Under the pieces are notes generated by a model. The model was not told the DNA's origin. It saw only the letters and a program-made list of their open reading frames with translations, and ran no database searches. This document shows, piece after piece, positions 1 through 9,180 of a DNA stretch of 64,000 nt. Made by a program: the position numbers and the translations under genes. Source of the stretch: G963678445 sp963678445. Lineage in GTDB: Bacteria > Hydrogenedentota > Hydrogenedentia > Hydrogenedentales > G963678445. The number at the start of each line of letters is the position of its first letter. The first letter of the stretch is position 1. Location: positions 992,001 to 1,056,000 of the forward strand of contig OY782877.1 in NCBI GenBank assembly GCA_963678445.1, given 5' to 3'.

Positions 1-76
1 CTTTGATTTATAGCAAATTTTCGCAACAAGCATAGTACGTAAGCCCATTCGTATACAACCATTCCTTTCCCAATAC

Positions 77-105
77 TTGTCCCGGCATGCATTAATCAGT
101 ATGAT
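77..105 (+). promoter_or_regulatory. putative sigma-70 promoter of the dicarboxylate symporter gene
   Basis: TTGTCC (77-82) and TATGAT (100-105) are separated by 17 bp, matching the sigma-70 consensus at 4 and 5 of 6 positions. Transcription would start near 112, giving a leader of about 60 nt before the ATG at 175. This rests on motif matching only. Confidence 0.35.
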
Positions 106-174
106 TCGGTCTACACGAAAAACCTCCCAGGCTGTATACAGGCACATGAAGAAGACAGGAAAACTGTAAAAGAT

Positions 175-1602
175 ATGGAACAAAGAACCTTTCATACATG
201 GATGCGTAACGCGCTTCTCTGGGCTGCATTGGCACTCATACTGGGTATTGCCGCCGCCTGGCCTCTTACGGGTTTCACCCAGTGCGTAACGGCACTGGCG
301 CACAGTCTCTTTTTCTTCTTCTCCCTGTTTATCTTTTTTGTGGTTCTTCCGCGTTACTGCACGCTCCCCATACAAATTTTCGTTGCCATGTTAACCGGCG
401 CGCTTTTGGGGTGGTTATACACTGCTTTCGGCTATGCACCGGTCATCACGGATTATCTGGGTATTTTTGGAAAGCTGTTTATCCTGCTGCTGAAAGTCGT
501 CATCCTGCCCCTTATCTTCGTATCCGTACTCTGTGGGGTTGCCGGTATCGGCGATGTGCGCAAGTTGGGTGGCCTGGGGGCCAAAACGCTGTGTTACTAC
601 TTCGTTACTACCGCTATTGCCGTGCTCATCGGTCTGAGTGTCGTCAATCTGCTGCACCCCGGCGTGGGACGGGAAACCTTGAAGGAAGATGTGCAAGAAC
701 AGAATGTATCGTTGCAGGATACCGGCGTCTCCTCGGAATCGTTAGGCACAAAAATACAAAAACATGTACTGCCCGCCATTATCCGCAACCCTATCATGGC
801 AGGCCAAAGCCCCGTCGTTGTTATCTTTTTCGCTCTGCTGCTGGGAGCGGCATTGGCCACGCTGGGCAAGGAGGGGGAAACCGCTCTGCACTTCTTCCAG
901 GCGCTCGACAAGGCGTTTATCACCATTATCATGTGGGTGATGAAGATGGCGCCTATCGGCGTTTTTGCACTTATGGCGCGTGTACTATCCGAGCTGGGGC
1001 CCGCCTACATAGTCACCCTGGCCAAATACTGCTTCACCGTGTTGCTGGGTTTAGGCCTGCACTTTTTCGTTCTCACCTTCGTGATCTGCCCGCTGCTCGC
1101 CCGCATCTCTCCCTGGCGTTTCCTGCGCGGCATGGCCCCCGCCTTCCAGGTATCGTTCAGCACCTCCTCCAGCTCCGCCACCCTGCCCGTCACCATACGT
1201 TGCGTCAGCAAGCGCATCGGTGCTGATGAAAGTATCTGTCGCTTCGTATTACCCGTGGGAGCTACCATCAACATGGATGGCACCGCGCTCTACCTCACTG
1301 TTGCCAGTATCTTCATTGCGCAAGTCTACGGCATACCCCTTTCCCTGCAAGCGCAACTGATGATCTTTCTCACCGCCGTACTGGCCTCCGTAGGCACAGC
1401 AGGTATCCCGGGCGCCAGCATTGGCCTGATGAGCATCATCCTTGCCAGCGCCCAGATTCCTGTAGAAGGGATCGGTATTGTTGTTGGCGTTGATCGCATC
1501 CTCGACATGTCCCGCACGCTCATTAACGTCACCGGCGACAGCGTCGGTGCTGTTATCGTATCGCGTAGCGAGGTTGGGGATGCCCACACACACGCCGCCT
1601 GA
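175..1602 (+). CDS. dicarboxylate/amino acid:cation symporter (DAACS family)
   Basis: A 475-residue inner-membrane transporter of the GltP/DctA (SLC1-like) family, which takes up C4-dicarboxylates or acidic amino acids with protons or sodium. The family hallmarks are all present: a serine-rich re-entrant loop (SFSTSSSSATLPVT, about residues 331-344), NMDGTALY in TM7, the second re-entrant loop around GIPGAS, and the C-terminal DRILDMSRTLINVTGDS substrate-binding helix. The N-terminus carries about 40 residues more than minimal family members, with two extra hydrophobic segments. The ribosome-binding site in front of the ATG at 175 is weak. Substrate cannot be told from the sequence. It is followed 2 bp later by the end of a convergent micro-gene. 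Confidence 0.9.
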   Translation: MEQRTFHTWMRNALLWAALALILGIAAAWPLTGFTQCVTALAHSLFFFFSLFIFFVVLPRYCTLPIQIFVAMLTGALLGWLYTAFGYAPVITDYLGIFGKLFILLLKVVILPLIFVSVLCGVAGIGDVRKLGGLGAKTLCYYFVTTAIAVLIGLSVVNLLHPGVGRETLKEDVQEQNVSLQDTGVSSESLGTKIQKHVLPAIIRNPIMAGQSPVVVIFFALLLGAALATLGKEGETALHFFQALDKAFITIIMWVMKMAPIGVFALMARVLSELGPAYIVTLAKYCFTVLLGLGLHFFVLTFVICPLLARISPWRFLRGMAPAFQVSFSTSSSSATLPVTIRCVSKRIGADESICRFVLPVGATINMDGTALYLTVASIFIAQVYGIPLSLQAQLMIFLTAVLASVGTAGIPGASIGLMSIILASAQIPVEGIGIVVGVDRILDMSRTLINVTGDSVGAVIVSRSEVGDAHTHAA

Positions 1603-1603
1603 G

Positions 1604-1702
1604 CTACCCCCGTGCCTTGAGCACCATAATCGCAATCGCAAAGGGCACCAGTGCAAAAAGCCACCACTTGTGTTCCAGAATAAACGGTACTACCATATCC
1701 AT
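1604..1702 (-). CDS. 32-residue single-span membrane micro-protein
   Basis: A short reading frame coding for 32 residues, beginning MDMVVPFILEHKWWLF and ending VLKARG. It has one hydrophobic span of about 16-18 residues followed by a basic tail, as in small inner-membrane proteins. Support comes from a strong Shine-Dalgarno sequence, GGAGGGG, about 7 nt ahead of the ATG, and from its position 43 bp downstream of, and on the same strand as, a gene for another small membrane protein, so the two probably share a transcript. No function is recognised. The stop codon lies 2 bp from the stop of the convergent symporter gene. Confidence 0.6.
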   Translation of the reverse strand: MDMVVPFILEHKWWLFALVPFAIAIMVLKARG

Positions 1703-1745
1703 CGTACAGTCCCCTCCTTTTTTTATTACCGACGACGTTCCTGGC

Positions 1746-2345
1746 TCATCCCCCCAGGCTACGGCGCATCAAAAAGCTGAACAACATGGCCAGCGCACCC
1801 AATACCAGACCGGCAATCGACCCCATGCGTTCTTTTTGCGTGGTGGCCGTGCTCAATCCGTAGCCGCCCCACGCTACTGCGCCCAAGGCAACAATCATGG
1901 CCAACAAGTAGACAATCATATAGCCCATTGCACTGCGCAGCAAAAAGAACAAGACCATTGAAACCCCGCCCAACCCTATGCTCTGCAACCATACCGGATT
2001 GGGCTTCGACGCACTGCCGGTCAGGACGCGCGCATTCAGACGGTCTTCCATAGTATCCGCCGCCTCTTCCCGGTGGGCAGCAGGAGTCGCCGATTCAGAA
2101 GGTGGGGCATCGGCCATCGGCGCAGGCGTCGGTTCGGGCATATCGCCCATCAGGTCGGCAAAAGAAGTACCCGCAGCCGTATTGGGGGCCTGCTCAGGCG
2201 CCGCGCCGTTTTTCATACCCAATGGGGCATCCGAAGCTTGCGGCGGAGCCGCTGGCGGCGATGGCACATTGCCAATATCCTGGCTCAGAGCCGCAAAGCT
2301 CAAATCTTCTTTTTCCGGCTTATGATTAGACGGTTCATTTGACAT
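1746..2345 (-). CDS. hypothetical protein with Pro/Ala-rich N-terminus and C-terminal membrane spans
   Basis: A 199-residue protein of unknown function. Residues 1-100 are low-complexity, rich in Pro, Ala, Glu and Asp and probably disordered. Residues about 120-195 hold three hydrophobic stretches (around GGVSMVLFFLL, YMIVYLLAMIVALGAVAWGG and IAGLVLGALAMLFSF) ending in a basic RRSLGG tail. The likely topology is a disordered cytoplasmic N-terminus anchored by a small membrane domain. The start ATG at 2345 follows an AAGGGAA-type ribosome-binding site. It lies directly upstream of the 32-residue membrane micro-protein, and the two may work together. Confidence 0.7.
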   Translation of the reverse strand: MSNEPSNHKPEKEDLSFAALSQDIGNVPSPPAAPPQASDAPLGMKNGAAPEQAPNTAAGTSFADLMGDMPEPTPAPMADAPPSESATPAAHREEAADTMEDRLNARVLTGSASKPNPVWLQSIGLGGVSMVLFFLLRSAMGYMIVYLLAMIVALGAVAWGGYGLSTATTQKERMGSIAGLVLGALAMLFSFLMRRSLGG

Positions 2346-2561
2346 CTCTAATTCCCTTTCCCGACATCTACACCGTTATGCAGCAGCACTGCGTCATCAT
2401 TCGTCTTCAGCGGGTGTCAACAAGGTCACACCCGGCCCAAATGGGCCGCTCGTATGCCTCATACTCTATCACAAAGCCACACGTAGCGACCAGATGCTAC
2501 ACGCAGTGCGGGTGTGCACTTTGAAGACGCAGTAGCGCATGTCCTTTTCCGAAAAATCTGT

Positions 2562-4391
2562 TTATTTTGCTACCGCATAGCGATAGTTCCAACGACGGTT
2601 CGGTGCGCTGTCTCCGTTGACCCCAAGTTCGGCCACGCCCTCGAAACTCTGGATGTTGTCTGCCCAGTGAAAATCGAAGGAGGGTGTTGCCGCATTTTGT
2701 TGCACCAAAGCGCGGGGAACACTGAGCTCCAAGCCGTTTCCGTTGACAGCATAACTCACTTTCCCACAGGTCTCCCATGTATTGTTGCGCCAAGCTTTTA
2801 GGGTACTTTCCGTCTCGCTGGTTACTTCCAGGTTAAGTACATAATCATAGCCCAACCATCCTGTCGTTGCGTCTTGATCGGAATCTATAAGCAGAAGCAT
2901 CCAGTGCGCGTCGGTATGTGGTGTAATGGGCTTTTGGGTTTGCGCAAAGAAGAAGAGCGTTGTTTCGTCGAAAGCTGCTTTGGCGATAACAAAATCGTTT
3001 CGACCCGTGTCATTTTTCAGTACAACACCGCCATACCCCGGATTGTTCTGGTGACTGACATCGCCGATGGTGTCCCGGAATTCCGGAAGCACGTTGACCC
3101 AGTCTTCAAAATCACCATCGATCACGATATTGCTGGGGCCTGCAGCGGTAGGTTGCGGACGCACCCCTTTGAAACGACGTACCCAACTGGCCAGTTGGTA
3201 ATAGTAGTTGTCGGTGTGTCCATCGCGCATTGGCTCACAATCCCGACTATATTCCTGGGTATACTGGTCGACAAAGAGACCGCCGGGGTAGTAACAATCC
3301 GAGGATTTGTACTTACTCCACTCCTCAAAACGTCCGGCAATCCACTCGTTCCACCCCGTGACGAAAATAAACTTCGGATCGACCCGCATCGCGCGTTTCC
3401 ACTGCTCCTCAAAGTTCAAACCGAGATTCACAGCACCCTCGCGGTTGTCCTTGGCGCCATCGTGCCAGCTACGCCCCATAGCGCCTGCCTTGTGGCTCAT
3501 AGCTGCAGGGCCGGGGGTGTCGGGAAGGGCATTTTGGGCCACGCCGACGCTCATCTGCTCGGCCTCTCCCTGTTTGTTTCTAAAGACGTGTTGCGGATGT
3601 ACCTCAAGCCAACTCCATTGGTTCGCAGCATCCGGACCGAGCCAGTAGTCGGGCATGGGACGCCGGAAGGTAAAGAATTCGAGGATTTCCGGGTCTTTGA
3701 TGCGGGCTTTGTCCGCAAGCAGGAAGGGCTTCCCCTCCCATTGAAACCAGAGGTCTTTCCATAAACCAGGCTTGTACAAATCGTTCCAGAGGCGATCGAC
3801 TACTTCTACAGGGTCCCAAAACGGGGTAATGAAACCGATTGAGGGGGTGCGGGCGCCTTCTTTACGCATAGCGGTATATTCACGGCATAACGTTTCATAC
3901 TCTTCTTTCCAGGTGAAGGGGGAGTTTGTGGTGTCGAAGAGAATCACGTCGACACCGGCGTCGCAGAGCATACTGGCGTGTTTACGGATGACAAAGGTGT
4001 CGGTCATCATATAATACCCCAGCTCAGGTTCTCCCCAGTGGTGGGGGCAACCATTTTCCGGCCATTGGATAACGCCATCCTGAGCCGCAGCAATGAGTTT
4101 CGTGTTGTCGTTCGGGCCCCCGGTTCCGCGTGGCACATGCCAGGTCCAATAAAAAATGCCTACCCACTTGTCTTTGCGCGCTGGGCCCACCGTGTTGATG
4201 TCAGGCTGGGTGCGACCCAAGGCATCGGTGGCCACCCATGTATCCGCATAGGTGTCCGAATCCGTATACGGTTTGCCTGCATATTCTTCGGCATAGGGGC
4301 AAGGCGTAAGGGGCAGTATGCATAGCGATACAATAGCCAAGAAAAAAAGGAGACAGGAGTAATTCATTGGTAAGACATTTTTTACAGGCAT
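2562..4391 (-). CDS. secreted glycosidase-like protein with C-terminal CBM9-like domain
   Basis: A 609-residue secreted protein. It opens with a signal peptide (hydrophobic MNYSCLLFFLAIVSLCILPL, residues 9-28). A preceding GGGAGGA ribosome-binding site 9 nt before the ATG at 4391 fixes the start. The central region (about 70-425) has aromatic-rich blocks such as VGIFYWTWHVP, GVDVILFDTTNSP and FVTGWNEWIAGRF. These resemble the TIM-barrel GH71/GH99-like group, and the conserved WNEW pair is typical of glycosidase barrels. From about residue 447 (IVIDGDFEDW) to the end it resembles a family 9 carbohydrate-binding or DOMON-like beta-sandwich. It probably acts on an extracellular polysaccharide. 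The family assignment is tentative and no substrate can be named. Confidence 0.6.
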   Translation of the reverse strand: MPVKNVLPMNYSCLLFFLAIVSLCILPLTPCPYAEEYAGKPYTDSDTYADTWVATDALGRTQPDINTVGPARKDKWVGIFYWTWHVPRGTGGPNDNTKLIAAAQDGVIQWPENGCPHHWGEPELGYYMMTDTFVIRKHASMLCDAGVDVILFDTTNSPFTWKEEYETLCREYTAMRKEGARTPSIGFITPFWDPVEVVDRLWNDLYKPGLWKDLWFQWEGKPFLLADKARIKDPEILEFFTFRRPMPDYWLGPDAANQWSWLEVHPQHVFRNKQGEAEQMSVGVAQNALPDTPGPAAMSHKAGAMGRSWHDGAKDNREGAVNLGLNFEEQWKRAMRVDPKFIFVTGWNEWIAGRFEEWSKYKSSDCYYPGGLFVDQYTQEYSRDCEPMRDGHTDNYYYQLASWVRRFKGVRPQPTAAGPSNIVIDGDFEDWVNVLPEFRDTIGDVSHQNNPGYGGVVLKNDTGRNDFVIAKAAFDETTLFFFAQTQKPITPHTDAHWMLLLIDSDQDATTGWLGYDYVLNLEVTSETESTLKAWRNNTWETCGKVSYAVNGNGLELSVPRALVQQNAATPSFDFHWADNIQSFEGVAELGVNGDSAPNRRWNYRYAVAK

Positions 4392-4665
4392 GTGACTGTA
4401 TTCCTCCCACAGGTGATTCGTTCAAAGCTGCTTTGATATGACAATATATCTTGCGCCTGGCGGGCAAAGCAATTCTTACCGATAGCGCACCCCCTACCCC
4501 CGTAGCCAAACTGAGATTCCTCAGGCGGATGCATTGCAGAGGCGCGGACCCTCTTGGTAGACTGTGATCTATAGAAAGAAAATTTTGTTTACACTTGTAT
4601 TGCACACACCCGTTTGTGCCCATTTCGATCTTTTCCTAACAATCCAACAGGAGTACATACAACGG

Positions 4666-5499
4666 ATGGCTACTTATTCCTTTACCGGCACAGAAAAGTA
4701 TTACCTGGACCCTGAGTTGAAGTCCATTGTCAATATTGCGTTAACCATGGAAAAACCGCTTTTGCTTACTGGCGAAGCGGGTACGGGTAAAACGCAGTTG
4801 GCCATGGAAGTGGCCAAGGCCCTCGGGATGGATACGGAAATCATGCGCTGCAAGTCGACCATTAAGGGCGAGGAGGCCTGCTATGTGCAGGATACGGTAC
4901 TGCGTCTGAATGATGCACGTTTTGGTGCAGGGAAAACGGACCGAAATGTAGAAAACTTTTATGATTATGTCATCTGGGGGCCCATCGGTCGCGCTTTTAG
5001 GGCAAAGAAGAAGGTGGTGCTTCTCCTGGATGAAATCGATAAGACGGAATCGGATGTGCAGGACAACCTGCTGGATATTCTGGAAGATTGCGCCTTCACT
5101 ATCCGTGAGGTAAACGAAACGATACAGGCGGATATACGCCCCGCTATCTTTATTACCTCGAATGCGAAGCGGGAGCTTTCCGACCCCTTCCTGCGTCGCT
5201 GCTATTGCCACCATATCGCCTTCCCCTCGCCAGAGGATATGCGCAAAATCGTTGATTTGCACTATCCGGAGACCTCGCCTAAATTACTGGAAACGGCGAT
5301 CAATATCTTCTATGACCTGCGTGCGCGTGGCTTTGAAAAACCGCCAGCCACCAGTGAATTACTCAACTGGATCGGTGCACTAAACGTTTTAGAGGAAATG
5401 CCTGATGCGAAAAACCCACCGTTAACCGGCGTGCTCTTGAAGCGCGCGGGAGATATTCTCCGGTATCGTCAGAAACGTGCTCCAGAGGGACGGCGTTAA
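4666..5499 (+). CDS. MoxR-type AAA+ ATPase
   Basis: A 277-residue AAA+ ATPase of the MoxR group, chaperone-like enzymes that act with VWA-domain partners in assembling or activating protein complexes. Walker A is GEAGTGKT (residues 36-43), Walker B is VVLLLDEID, and sensor 1 falls in IFITSNAKRELSDPFLRRC, which also holds an arginine-finger-like pair. The start at 4666 is chosen because AGGAG sits about 10 nt upstream. An in-frame ATG at 4564 would add 34 unconserved residues. Its TAA stop overlaps the ATG of the VWA gene by one base (TAATG), so the pair is translationally coupled. The client complex is unknown. Confidence 0.88.
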   Translation: MATYSFTGTEKYYLDPELKSIVNIALTMEKPLLLTGEAGTGKTQLAMEVAKALGMDTEIMRCKSTIKGEEACYVQDTVLRLNDARFGAGKTDRNVENFYDYVIWGPIGRAFRAKKKVVLLLDEIDKTESDVQDNLLDILEDCAFTIREVNETIQADIRPAIFITSNAKRELSDPFLRRCYCHHIAFPSPEDMRKIVDLHYPETSPKLLETAINIFYDLRARGFEKPPATSELLNWIGALNVLEEMPDAKNPPLTGVLLKRAGDILRYRQKRAPEGRR

Positions 5500-6722
5500 T
5501 GGCGTCGGCAGGGCATGCACCACAGAGCAATGCGCTCTTTGTCGATTTTGTGGCGTTGCTGCGCGACTACGGCGTCCCCGCCAGTCCACGCGATCTGCTG
5601 GAGCTGAACGAGGGCTTCATCAAGGGTGTTGTATCGAACCTGGAAGATCTCTTTGTCTTCTGTCGCCTGGTCTTTGTGCGGCGTGTGGAGCATATGGATG
5701 CTTTCGAACGTGCCTTTGCGCTTTATTTTTACGGTATCGACATTCCGCCGATAGCAGAGGGTGATCCGGCCCTGTTTCATACGAAGCAGTTTAAAGAATG
5801 GCTGGAAAATCAATTGCGCACAGGTAAACTGCCGCGTCGTCTCTCCTGGGATTATGACCTGGAAGACCTGATGAAGCGTTTCTGGGATACGGTACGGGAA
5901 CAGATGGAGGCGCATCATGGCGGCAGCAAATGGATCGGCACGGGCGGCAACTCTCCCTTTGGGCATTCAGGCCATTCGGAACGCGGTGTGCGCGTGCATG
6001 GTCAATCGCAAAGCCGTTCTGCGCTCAAGGTAATCGGGGAACGGCGCTATGTCGAGTACTCGGAAAAGAATACGCTACGTGAGGAAAATCTGCGCCAGGC
6101 GCTGACCTCGTTGAAGCATATGAAAAATGAGGGGCCGTATGATCGCCTGAATCTGGAGGAGACGATTCGTCGCACGGCGGCGGGTGGCGGCGAAATTGAG
6201 CTGGTCTTTGAGCGTGATTTGCGGGACAAGATTTCGGTCGTTTTGCTGATTGACAATGGTGGCTATTCAATGACGCCCTATGTGAACATCACGCGCCTGT
6301 TGTTTGCAAAGCTGCATGAACGGTTTGAGGATATCCAGACGTTGTTTTTTCACAATACTATCTACGAAAATGTGTGGACGGACCCGCAACGGCTTAAAAC
6401 GCATCCAACCGAACAGTTGTTGCAACGTCGCAACGACACGCGTCTGGTTATTCTGGGGGATGCGGCCATGGCTCCGGAGGAATTGGAAGCGCCGGGCGGA
6501 GCGATTTCGGCCTGGTTTGAACCGGCGACACCGCCCAGTACGCATTGGTTAAAGATGCTCTCGCAACGCTTCCCCCACACCTGCTGGCTCAACCCCATCC
6601 CTAAAGACGCTTGGAGCAATGTGCATGGGCGGTATACCATCAGACGTATCCAGTCGTTCTTCCATATGGAGGATATGACCCTGGGCGGTATCAAGGGCAT
6701 GGTGGACCACCTGAGTGAATAA
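5499..6722 (+). CDS. VWA-domain protein partner of MoxR ATPase (CoxE-like)
   Basis: A 407-residue cytoplasmic protein of the MoxR-associated VWA type. The N-terminal 130 residues are helical. A glycine-rich segment GTGGNSPFGHSG (147-158) is a family feature. The VWA fold starts at about residue 245 (ISVVLLIDNGGYSM). The metal-ion site normally reads DxSxS, but here it is DNGGYS (252-257), so the first serine is replaced and the second is displaced. The site may therefore bind metal poorly. It is coupled to the preceding ATPase gene by a one-base overlap. The last codons and the stop lie in the end of an intergenic repeat element, so the C-terminal residues DHLSE may be an acquired tail. Confidence 0.8.
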   Translation: MASAGHAPQSNALFVDFVALLRDYGVPASPRDLLELNEGFIKGVVSNLEDLFVFCRLVFVRRVEHMDAFERAFALYFYGIDIPPIAEGDPALFHTKQFKEWLENQLRTGKLPRRLSWDYDLEDLMKRFWDTVREQMEAHHGGSKWIGTGGNSPFGHSGHSERGVRVHGQSQSRSALKVIGERRYVEYSEKNTLREENLRQALTSLKHMKNEGPYDRLNLEETIRRTAAGGGEIELVFERDLRDKISVVLLIDNGGYSMTPYVNITRLLFAKLHERFEDIQTLFFHNTIYENVWTDPQRLKTHPTEQLLQRRNDTRLVILGDAAMAPEELEAPGGAISAWFEPATPPSTHWLKMLSQRFPHTCWLNPIPKDAWSNVHGRYTIRRIQSFFHMEDMTLGGIKGMVDHLSE

Positions 6723-6807
6723 CAATCCAAAAGCTGCCATAAAAAACGAAATTTTATTGCGGTCACGCACGGAAGGGACCGTAAATATTGCCGGTGACGC
6801 TGGCCAC
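6711..6807 (-). repeat. DPR repeat, full copy
   Basis: A copy of the dispersed palindromic repeat, read on the minus strand. Its head hairpin is at 6794-6807 (GTGGCCAGCGTCAC on the minus strand), followed by an ACGG/CCGT hairpin, the AAAATTTCGTTTTTTATGGC block and a tail ending ATTCACTCA. The tail overlaps the stop codon of the VWA gene. Confidence 0.7.
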
Positions 6808-6862
6808 TTGAGTGAATAAACCCCGCGTGTAGGCACGCGTAAAACACAACACGAGGTGCACT

Positions 6863-7981
6863 TTGCAAATCGGGATCGATGTCAGCCCACTGACGCCACA
6901 GCGCACAGGCGTAGGTAATTATACGTATTATATGTTGCGCCACTTGCTTGCACAGGGCGAGGAGCATATTTTCAAAGCCTTCTCCTCGGGCATCCACGGC
7001 GTGGATCTCGCAGGGCTGCCGCCCTTTGCAAAACATCGGCACATCGGCGTACCCACGCGCGCGCTTTACAAATGCTGGTCGCTGTTCGGGCGTCCGCGTG
7101 TAGATCGTCTACTCAAAGGGGTCGACATCTACCATGCCACGAATTACTTCCTGCCACCAACAAAAAAAGCGCGACGGGTAGTCAGTGTTTACGATCTGGC
7201 CTTCTTGCGGGTCCCTGAACTGTGCAGCCCCAAGATTGTCGGCCCTTTTTCTGCCGGAGTAAAGCGGTTTGTACGCGAAGCGGACGCCGTCATTACCTGT
7301 TCGGAGGCCACACGACGGGATGTGGTGGAATTGCTGGATATCAATGAAGCGCAGGTCCACGTCGCCTATGGCGCGGTGGACGAAAATTTCGCAAGCATAC
7401 CTCGTCCTCAGGCAGTGGATTTGCTGGCACAGCAGTATGATGTGCAGCAGCCCTTTATTCTCTTTGTGAGCACGTTGGAACCGCGCAAAAACGTGACCGG
7501 CCTGCTGCAGGCCTTTGCGCATATCGCACGCGACATCCCGCATACGTTGGTGTTGATCGGAGGAATGGGTTGGTATGATGAAAACCTCGATGAACATATC
7601 GAAAAACTGGGGATATCCGAGCGGGTGCGACGTTTGGGATATGTCACGCCCCGCAGTCATCTACCCGCATTCTACAGTGCTGCCGACGCATTCGTTTTCC
7701 CCAGTTTTTATGAAGGCTTTGGGCTGCCCGCGCTGGAAGCGATGACTTGCGGCTGTCCGGTGATTACCGCAAATACCTCCTCGTTGCCTGAGGTGGTGGG
7801 CGATGCCGCGCAGCTGGTGCAACCGGAGGACATAGATGGTCTGGCGGCCACGATGCGTATGGTGTTAACAAATGAACGGCTGCGTGAACAAATGAGCACG
7901 CAAGGCCTGCAACAGGCGCAGCGCTTTTCGTGGACGGCGTGCGCGGAACGCACCCTGGATGTTTACCGGAGTCTGGCTTGA
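6863..7981 (+). CDS. GT4-family glycosyltransferase
   Basis: A 372-residue GT-B glycosyltransferase of family 4, which moves a sugar from a nucleotide-sugar donor to a glycan or lipid acceptor at the cytoplasmic membrane face. The N-terminal Rossmann domain opens MQIGIDVSPLTPQRTGVGNY. The C-terminal donor domain starts near LFVSTLEPRKNVTGLLQAF and carries the E(x7)E donor motif in FYEGFGLPALEAMTCG. The start codon is TTG, supported by a GAGGTG ribosome-binding site 4 nt upstream. Its TGA overlaps the ATG of a second GT4 gene, so the two are coupled. The pair probably adds successive sugars to a surface polysaccharide or lipopolysaccharide. Confidence 0.88.
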   Translation: MQIGIDVSPLTPQRTGVGNYTYYMLRHLLAQGEEHIFKAFSSGIHGVDLAGLPPFAKHRHIGVPTRALYKCWSLFGRPRVDRLLKGVDIYHATNYFLPPTKKARRVVSVYDLAFLRVPELCSPKIVGPFSAGVKRFVREADAVITCSEATRRDVVELLDINEAQVHVAYGAVDENFASIPRPQAVDLLAQQYDVQQPFILFVSTLEPRKNVTGLLQAFAHIARDIPHTLVLIGGMGWYDENLDEHIEKLGISERVRRLGYVTPRSHLPAFYSAADAFVFPSFYEGFGLPALEAMTCGCPVITANTSSLPEVVGDAAQLVQPEDIDGLAATMRMVLTNERLREQMSTQGLQQAQRFSWTACAERTLDVYRSLA

Positions 7982-9096
7982 TGCAGATGCTCATCAATGG
8001 ATTACAGGCGGGAAATCGTAGCGGCACAGGCCGCTACACAGTGGAACTGGTGCATGCTTTACTGAAACTGGATATACGCTACGAATTAATTTTAATCTGG
8101 CCTGACCGTATAACCCCACCCCCACCGCATGACGGCCTGACCGTGATCAAACGCCCTACCTCCATCGGACGTCGCATTCTCTTTGATCAACTGGGGCTGC
8201 CTGAATTGCGACGGCGATATGCGCCACAGGTAGTGCATTACCCCGCCAACATCGGCCCGCTTTTCCATCAGCCCGGCGTAGTACTCACGGTGCACGATCT
8301 CAGCTTTGTACGTCACCCCGAATGGTTTCGCCCTGAACGCGCCGCCTATTATCGCTTTGCGGTACGACGTAGCGCACGATTAGCACAACGTATCCTTGCG
8401 GACTCTCGGGCGACCGCCGAAGACCTTCAGGGGTTCTGGAATATCCCTGCCGAAAAAATCGATGTCGTGCCCCTTGGTGTCAGTCCCCACTTTCAACCCG
8501 CCTCTCTCGAAGAACAGGCACGGGTGCGACGACAGTATGGTTTGGACACAAATTTCTTTCTCTACTACGGCACCGTTGAACCACGCAAAAATCTCCCACG
8601 CCTGTTGGCGGCATGGAATCGGGTAGCGGACCAGATCCCCCATACCCTTGTCATCGCCGGACGAACGGGGTGGAAAAATGTAGCATTACAAAAACAATTG
8701 CAACAGATGAAACACCCTGATCGCATCCAGTTCACCGACTATATCCCCCAACGCGATCTACCTGCTGTAATCAGTAGTGCACATGCTTTTGTCTGGCCCA
8801 GCCTCTTCGAAGGCTTTGGCCTTCCCCCTCTTGAGGCCATGGCCTGTGGCATCCCCGTACTCACTTCCACCACCTCCAGTTTGCCCGAAGTAACCGGCGA
8901 TGCCGCCTTATTGGTAGATCCGACTTCCGTGGAGGCCATTGCAGACGGCATGCTGCAATTGGCACAAGATCATGTCCTCTGCGAAGGCCTGCGAGAAAAA
9001 GGCAAAAAAAGAGCGGCTAAATTTACCTGGCAGCGAACTGCGCAACAGACGCTTGCTGCCTACCAGCATTTGCTTGATGACGGTTATCCCCTATAA
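7981..9096 (+). CDS. second GT4-family glycosyltransferase
   Basis: A 371-residue GT-B enzyme clearly related to its upstream neighbour and probably a tandem duplicate. It starts MQMLINGLQAGNRSGTGRYT, has the glycine-rich acceptor loop SGTGRY, the YYGTVEPRKNLPRL donor-domain entry and the E(x7)E motif in FEGFGLPPLEAMACGIPV. The start at 7981 is preferred because its ATG overlaps the previous TGA (TGATG-type coupling). Extending upstream to 7930 would overlap the previous gene by 52 bases. Acceptor and donor cannot be deduced. Confidence 0.87.
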   Translation: MQMLINGLQAGNRSGTGRYTVELVHALLKLDIRYELILIWPDRITPPPPHDGLTVIKRPTSIGRRILFDQLGLPELRRRYAPQVVHYPANIGPLFHQPGVVLTVHDLSFVRHPEWFRPERAAYYRFAVRRSARLAQRILADSRATAEDLQGFWNIPAEKIDVVPLGVSPHFQPASLEEQARVRRQYGLDTNFFLYYGTVEPRKNLPRLLAAWNRVADQIPHTLVIAGRTGWKNVALQKQLQQMKHPDRIQFTDYIPQRDLPAVISSAHAFVWPSLFEGFGLPPLEAMACGIPVLTSTTSSLPEVTGDAALLVDPTSVEAIADGMLQLAQDHVLCEGLREKGKKRAAKFTWQRTAQQTLAAYQHLLDDGYPL

Positions 9097-9180
9097 CCGG
9101 GGAACAGGGCCGTGGGTATACGAAGGGAATACGCCAGGGATATTTCACTGGGATTGGGAGAGTAAAAAACAGGAAGCGTT

